A DNA stretch of 34,736 nucleotides, from assembly GCA_020849665.1 (NCBI GenBank), contig JADLFX010000043.1, positions 1-34,736 on the forward strand, written 5' to 3'. Source of the stretch: Planctomycetota bacterium. GTDB lineage: Bacteria > Planctomycetota > UBA1135 > UBA2386. The translations under genes were made by a program, and so were the position numbers. Below the pieces are notes generated by a model. That model searched no databases and was not told where the DNA came from. It worked only from the letters and a program-made list of their open reading frames with translations. Shown in pieces: positions 30,155-34,736 of this stretch (position 1 is the stretch's first letter; each line of letters starts with the position of its first letter).

Positions 30155-31378
30155 CTATCGCAGGCCGTGCTGGTAGACGAACATCAGCGGCACCGAGGTC
30201 TCGAAGCCGCTTGGCCCGGCCACGAACGCCTGGATCAGGATCGGGACGGCGTTGGGCAGGGGTGGGAATCCCCCACGGAGGTAGTGCTGGCCGTTGAGGT
30301 CGAGCGTGCCGGTGCCCAGGAACACCAGCGTTCCCGGGTCGAGCCACGTGGCTCCCATCCCGCCCCACCCGAGGGAGGTCATCGGTCCCGGCAGGCTGGC
30401 AAGGAGCCAATAGCGTGCTCCGGGATACGACTGGGTCAAGACCATGAGCGCGTTCTCGGGCTCTCCCGGGCTGCCGACGTACCCGAGGATGCCAGGGATC
30501 GCGCGGGTGTAGATCTGGAAGCTCCCCTGTGTCGGGCCGAGGCGTGCTTCTGAGTCACGGACGATGGCGCCACCGTTCGGGGTTGTGGCCACGAGTGCCG
30601 GCGCGCCAATGATGACGTTGCATGGATGGGGAAACGGGTAGTAGATGCCGCCCCCATAAATGAGGGAGTACTTGCTGAGGATGAACGTGGAGTTCGAGCT
30701 GCGCACGCCTTCGACCGGGTAGCCGAGGATCTGGCAGGTGTTCTGGTCGATGTAGCCATCGGCGCCGTCGATCGTGGAATTGCATCCGAGCGTGATCTCG
30801 GAATTTACGGCAATCATCCCTGGAGACGGGTGCAGCGCGCGCACGTAGGAATGGCTCAACCGCAGGCGGCTTCGAGTCACCTTCACGTTGTAGACGAACG
30901 ACTGCCTTGCCACGGTGACGTCGGCGCAGTCGTGGAACTCGGCGCCGATGCTCACCGCGTCGATCAGCACCTGCCCCGCGCAGGATTCGAACACCAGGTT
31001 GCCGGTGCCCGGATTGCCGGGAAGCGCGCGACCGGTGATGGACTTGATGTGCACCCGCTGCCCACTCGGGATCCCTCGCACCCGCAAGGTGCCCGCGATC
31101 GGTCCGGCCTCGCTCCCGAATTCCCCATTCGAGGAGTATGGGTGGGGATACCCCATCAAGGAGATGCCCTTCGTGAGCGGCGTCGGGGGAGCCGGGACCG
31201 GCGAGCCGTTCGGTCCCGTGCGCACGAGCACGATGTCTCCGTGCTGCACCGCCGCGAATGCCGCGTCCAGGCTGGTGAACTGGGTCCCCGGCCGGTTCTG
31301 CACGTCGACGACGTACGTGCGCTGGGCGATCCCTGCAGCCGGGATCGTGAGGAGGGTGAGGAATGGCAGCAGGCGCAT
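30155..31378 (-). CDS. Secreted beta-helix-like protein, tandem copy 2
   Basis: This 407-residue exported protein has a signal peptide (RLLPFLTLLTIPAAGIAQ). ATG 31378 has AAGGA 8 bases upstream. The mature start, YVVDVQNRPGTQFTSLDAAF, carries the same GTxFT/GDIVLVR signature as its neighbour, and the fold is inferred to be a right-handed beta-helix with a C-terminal beta domain ending FVYQHGLR. Compared with copy 1, the middle is nearly the same, but the last ~100 residues before FPPLPNAVPIL differ strongly (for example GTGTLDLNGQHYLRGG against GSGIGDGEGFWRSPV). No catalytic motif is recognised. It lies 32 bp after the stop of the hydrolase/FG-GAP gene, so it may be cotranscribed with it. Its TAG stop is followed in frame by the FG-GAP remnant. 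Confidence 0.85.
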   Translation of the reverse strand: MRLLPFLTLLTIPAAGIAQRTYVVDVQNRPGTQFTSLDAAFAAVQHGDIVLVRTGPNGSPVPAPPTPLTKGISLMGYPHPYSSNGEFGSEAGPIAGTLRVRGIPSGQRVHIKSITGRALPGNPGTGNLVFESCAGQVLIDAVSIGAEFHDCADVTVARQSFVYNVKVTRSRLRLSHSYVRALHPSPGMIAVNSEITLGCNSTIDGADGYIDQNTCQILGYPVEGVRSSNSTFILSKYSLIYGGGIYYPFPHPCNVIIGAPALVATTPNGGAIVRDSEARLGPTQGSFQIYTRAIPGILGYVGSPGEPENALMVLTQSYPGARYWLLASLPGPMTSLGWGGMGATWLDPGTLVFLGTGTLDLNGQHYLRGGFPPLPNAVPILIQAFVAGPSGFETSVPLMFVYQHGLR

Positions 31379-31410
31379 GACGGGTTCCTTCAGGAACGGG
31401 ATGCCGGGAC

Positions 31411-34400
31411 TCATTGGACCACGAAGCACCGGATCCCGTTGGATCCTGCGATGTAGAGGCGCTCGGGCTTGCCGGCGGGGGCGATCCGGTCCTCAAGGAG
31501 GATCGAGCCGTAGGCCCCCAGGGAGCCTTCGTAGACGTTCTGGAAGAGCGGGGCTCCGAGGATGCCGGCGGGGCAGGGGAACACCACCAGCTCGCCGTTG
31601 AGGGTGGTCACCAGCACCTCCTGGTCCGGGGTGGCATCGAGGTTGGTCACGACGAGGCCGCAGGCGCCGTAGCCCGGGAGCGCAGTCCCGAGGGAACCCA
31701 CCTCGCGCTGGCTGATCCGCTGCAGGGCGGGATTGGTGCCGTCCTGGTACTTGAGGACGAACACGCTGCAACGCATCGGCGTGCCAGCCCCGCCGACGTT
31801 GTCGAAGAGCGGGGCGAACACGATCTCTTCCTGGGGATCGCCGTCCAGGTTGGCCACGGCCAGGGCGCAGCCGCCGATGCCGAGGTCCTCGCTCTCGGCC
31901 AGGATCGCGCCGGTGGCGCCGTCGAGGACCGCGACCCTGCCGCCCATGCCGGCGACGATCACCTGGGGCGGCAGCTCCTGGTCGGGGTGGACCCGGCCGA
32001 GCACGAGGCTCTGGTTGCTGCTCACGGCGGCGGGGTTCAGCTCGCTGCGGAGGCCCCTGTAGGGTCCGGTTCTCGATGGGCGCCGGTTGTTGGCTCCGAA
32101 CGAACTCCCCATCGAGTTCCAGGCATCGGCCACGTTGGGGGTCCCCGACAGGTTGTCGAGTTTCACGAACGACACGAGATTGGGATAGGGTCCGCTCGAC
32201 CACCACGCGGCGTGCCGGGCGTCTCCGTGCGTGCGCGCGCCTCCGCCCTTCGGACAGAGCCAGAATCCGTCGCGCCAGATCGTCGGGTAGAGCAGCCGGT
32301 CCGGCGGATAGGGCGGCGAGTAGGGGTCGAGCTCCGGGTTCACCAGGTCCCACCTCAGCGGGTCGTTCGGCTGCGGTCTGAAGACGAACGGCCCATGGCT
32401 CAGGAACGAGATCGGTCCCACGGTCATGAAGGTCTTCCGGTAGTCGGAGCCCTTTGGACCCTGCAGCGGCGGGCTCGCGGCCCCCGACCACACCAACCCC
32501 CGCACCTCCTCGATCCCCAGGTCCACCGGAGCGGGGCTCACGCTCGGATGCCCCGTCGTCCGGTCCACCTTCCACCAGGATCCGGCCCGGTCGATCGCCT
32601 CGAAGTGCGGGAGCGCCGCGTCGCCCCGCTCCGCGAGCGCCCATGTGGCCGCGAGCGCCATCGTGCAACGGTCCTCGAACACCTCGCCGGTCGTCGGATC
32701 CGCGAAGAACCGGCGCGGAATCGTGAGGCTCGTGCCGCTCGGCAAGGTGATGTCGTCCAGCCTCAGGAAGCCGATCCTCCCTCCCGCCGTGCTCACCACG
32801 ATCTCCTGACCCGCGGCCGTGGGATCGACGTTGCCCACGGTCATCTGGATCGACCCGCGCAGCGGCGGAAACGTGTCGAGGTTCTTCACGCCCCGCGTCG
32901 CTCCATTGAAGAACTCCCACAGCACGAGCCCCTCGCCGTACTTGGTCGCGAGGCAGGGTCCGGACGGACCTCCGTCGGCCACGTGGTGCAGACGCACAGC
33001 CGTCCCGCCGCGCGGCAGGTTGGGGAACGAGTGGTGGAACTGGAACGGATCCGGGTCCGGCGGCGCCGTCAGGTCGCCGAACTCCGTGAGCAGATCCAAG
33101 GTCCACGGATCGAAGATGCGGATCGCTCCCGTCTCGCTCGGCTTGCGCAGGAAGAGCGCCGCGAGCGCCTGACCACCCGCGACACCCGGCCACGGGAGGG
33201 ACCTCACGTCGGTCAGGCCTCCGTACTGCAGCGTGGACACGGCCCCCAGCATCCCCTGGCTGGGCGCATCCAGGCTCGTGTGGATCTCGAGCGAGAACAG
33301 ATGCCCGCGCGCGGAGGCTCCCAGGATCGGCCGGGTCATCGCCGTGGCACCTCCGAGCCGCATCCCTGGCGAGGGTCCCACGAGGATCCCGATCCCGCAT
33401 TCCTCGTGCTCACCCAGCACCGTGAGTCCGCTGGCCTCCGCCCGGATCACGAGGAGCTTGCCGTGCACGGTCGTGAACACGAGTTCGTCGCCGCTCGCGG
33501 GGTGCAGGTCCGCGGCGGACAGCCCGCCGATCCCCTGGGCCTCCCAGCCGGAACGCACCGTGGCGAGGTCGTGCGCCCACAGGAGCTGCAGCGTGTCCCT
33601 GCGGAGGGCCGCGATCCGCCGGTGGGTCGTGGCCACCAGCTCGGGTCCCGGTCCAGCTCCGTCCACCTCCGCGAACGCCAGGCCCGTGATCCCCGCTCCC
33701 AGCTCGTAGCGCGTGGCAGTGGACCCATGGCTCACCGCCTGCTGCACGAGGGGGTGGATCGTCGATGCCCCTGTCCCACGGCTCTCCATCTTGAACCTGT
33801 GGATCGTCCCGTCCGCGTTGCCGGCATAGATGGAGTCGCGGTCCTCTCCGGCGATCGCCACACCCGCCAGGAGCACGCGAGGGAACACCCCGTGGCCGTA
33901 GCGACGGAAGCCTGGATCCAAGCTCAGGAGGCCGGGATTGCTGCCCCCGGCTGTGACCGGGTGGGTACGCGCCGCCCGGTGGTTGACGTGCTCGTGTGGC
34001 TCGAGGACCGCGGTGGGCGAGAACTTGTCGACCCTGCGTGGGAGCTGGCTGCTCCCCGCGGAGGGTGCGCCGATCAGCCGTTCGGACCAGGCGATCGGCA
34101 GCAGGAAGTGCAGCGCCGCCTGGGGGTCTTCCGAGGGGACCAGCGTGGTGGCGTCGGGGGTCGTCGGCAGCAAGTAGACGGCAGGCTCGGTGCCGTGGCA
34201 GGCCTTGCCCACCACGGAGGCATAGACACGGCGATGGGACGCCCCGCCCGGCAGCGGAGGCGAGAGGAAGTACGGCTGCGCCGGTCCCGGGGCGTTGCCG
34301 AGGATCGTCACCCAGTCGGTGCCGTGGGTGACGGGGTCTTCGTCCGCCAGCAGCAGGAAGGTGGGTCGGAAGATCTCGTTGCGCCGCAGGCGATTGACGA

Positions 34401-34736
34401 ACGAGAGGCTCAGGTAGTCCGTCTCCTCGAGCCGGCAGAAGATCGACCAGTCCGCCGCCGAGCGGGCGGTGTAGCCGGCGCCCGAACCGAGCTGCGCCAG
34501 CAGGTTGCTGACGAACAGGTGGCTGTCCTGGTCGTCGACGAGTCCGCGCTGGTTGGCCGTGTAGGCCGATGCGAGCCCGGCGTGGAACTCGTCGGGGTAG
34601 AGGATCATCAGGCACTGGGTCACGAAGCCGCCCATCGAGTAGCCGTTGATGAGGTACGCGAAGTTGGGCTCGCTGTCGGGGATCGAGACCGGCGGCTGGG
34701 TGAGGATGTGGCGCACGACGCGCCGCAGCTCGCGGA
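31411..34736 (-). CDS. Large alpha/beta hydrolase fused to FG-GAP-like repeats (5' end cut by the window)
   Basis: At least 1,107 residues are visible; the frame stays open to the right edge, and the GTG at 34716 is internal rather than the start. The visible N-terminus, RELRRVVRHILTQPP then NFAYLINGYSMGGFV, is the nucleophile-elbow region of an esterase/peptidase-type alpha/beta hydrolase: Ser in GYSMGG, an acid in LLADEDPVTHG and a likely His in KACHGTEP. The remaining ~850 residues hold FG-GAP/VCBS-like units of the form VxVGNVDPTAAGQEIVVST, with others at FAEVDGAGPGPELVAT, AADLHPASGDELVFTT, VANLDGDPQEEIVFAP and VTNLDATPDQEVLVTT, probably forming a beta-propeller. It ends in PERLYIAGSNGIRCFVVQ. 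A secreted esterase or depolymerase with a binding propeller is inferred; the substrate is unknown. Confidence 0.8.
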   Translation of the reverse strand, partial: RELRRVVRHILTQPPVSIPDSEPNFAYLINGYSMGGFVTQCLMILYPDEFHAGLASAYTANQRGLVDDQDSHLFVSNLLAQLGSGAGYTARSAADWSIFCRLEETDYLSLSFVNRLRRNEIFRPTFLLLADEDPVTHGTDWVTILGNAPGPAQPYFLSPPLPGGASHRRVYASVVGKACHGTEPAVYLLPTTPDATTLVPSEDPQAALHFLLPIAWSERLIGAPSAGSSQLPRRVDKFSPTAVLEPHEHVNHRAARTHPVTAGGSNPGLLSLDPGFRRYGHGVFPRVLLAGVAIAGEDRDSIYAGNADGTIHRFKMESRGTGASTIHPLVQQAVSHGSTATRYELGAGITGLAFAEVDGAGPGPELVATTHRRIAALRRDTLQLLWAHDLATVRSGWEAQGIGGLSAADLHPASGDELVFTTVHGKLLVIRAEASGLTVLGEHEECGIGILVGPSPGMRLGGATAMTRPILGASARGHLFSLEIHTSLDAPSQGMLGAVSTLQYGGLTDVRSLPWPGVAGGQALAALFLRKPSETGAIRIFDPWTLDLLTEFGDLTAPPDPDPFQFHHSFPNLPRGGTAVRLHHVADGGPSGPCLATKYGEGLVLWEFFNGATRGVKNLDTFPPLRGSIQMTVGNVDPTAAGQEIVVSTAGGRIGFLRLDDITLPSGTSLTIPRRFFADPTTGEVFEDRCTMALAATWALAERGDAALPHFEAIDRAGSWWKVDRTTGHPSVSPAPVDLGIEEVRGLVWSGAASPPLQGPKGSDYRKTFMTVGPISFLSHGPFVFRPQPNDPLRWDLVNPELDPYSPPYPPDRLLYPTIWRDGFWLCPKGGGARTHGDARHAAWWSSGPYPNLVSFVKLDNLSGTPNVADAWNSMGSSFGANNRRPSRTGPYRGLRSELNPAAVSSNQSLVLGRVHPDQELPPQVIVAGMGGRVAVLDGATGAILAESEDLGIGGCALAVANLDGDPQEEIVFAPLFDNVGGAGTPMRCSVFVLKYQDGTNPALQRISQREVGSLGTALPGYGACGLVVTNLDATPDQEVLVTTLNGELVVFPCPAGILGAPLFQNVYEGSLGAYGSILLEDRIAPAGKPERLYIAGSNGIRCFVVQ

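Overview
The window is about 34.7 kb of very GC-rich DNA, densely coding, with no tRNA, rRNA, CRISPR array or recognisable insertion sequence. The organism is probably a Gram-negative bacterium from a deep lineage of Planctomycetota. This is an inference from the many signal-peptide proteins, the secreted beta-helix-like proteins opening with a GTxFTxLxAAFAAVQHGD-type motif, the FG-GAP-type secreted hydrolase, the large hybrid sensor kinases and the frequent absence of Shine-Dalgarno sequences. No marker gene is present to prove it.

Layout. (1) 1-361: left edge, possibly the 5' end of a minus-strand gene, then apparently non-coding DNA. (2) 362-6418: a tight plus-strand operon of three secreted proteins: a DUF6683-like protein, a protein that looks like a metalloprotease relative which has lost its zinc motif, and a protein with a C-terminal discoidin-like module. 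(3) 6485-7411: a secreted DUF6265-like protein on the minus strand, convergent with the operon across a strong hairpin. (4) 7412-8216: about 800 bp with no convincing gene but several nested inverted repeats. (5) 8217-9459: a DUF4920 protein and a small PepSY-type membrane protein. (6) 19821 down to 9488: a minus-strand run of six genes: an unknown protein, a variant HD-GYP protein, a CLC chloride channel/transporter with CBS and TrkA-C regulatory domains, a hybrid histidine kinase, a secreted thioredoxin-like/TPR/toroid protein, and a Nudix-metallo-beta-lactamase fusion. (7) 19968-23481: a plus-strand operon of thiolase, two tandem cyclophilins (one exported, one cytoplasmic) and an enoyl-CoA hydratase. 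(8) 23766-28712: an exported HEAT-like repeat protein followed by a second hybrid histidine kinase with PAS and GAF sensing domains. (9) 28785-34736: two tandem paralogous secreted beta-helix-like proteins and the body of a large secreted alpha/beta hydrolase fused to FG-GAP-like repeats, cut by the right edge.

How the parts work together. The thiolase and hydratase point to short-chain acyl-CoA metabolism. The HD-GYP protein and the two hybrid kinases are signalling proteins whose partners lie outside the window. Most other genes encode exported proteins of unknown substrate.

The two most unusual observations are these. First, the secreted 800-residue protein at 2184-4586 keeps the overall pattern of a metalloprotease-like family but lacks the HExxH residues. 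Second, in the 28.8-31.5 kb tandem duplication, a 3' remnant of the FG-GAP gene sits between the two beta-helix paralogs, in frame just after the stop codon of the first. Neither amounts to a demonstrated new system. All homology statements come from reading the sequence and from memory of the families, with no database search.
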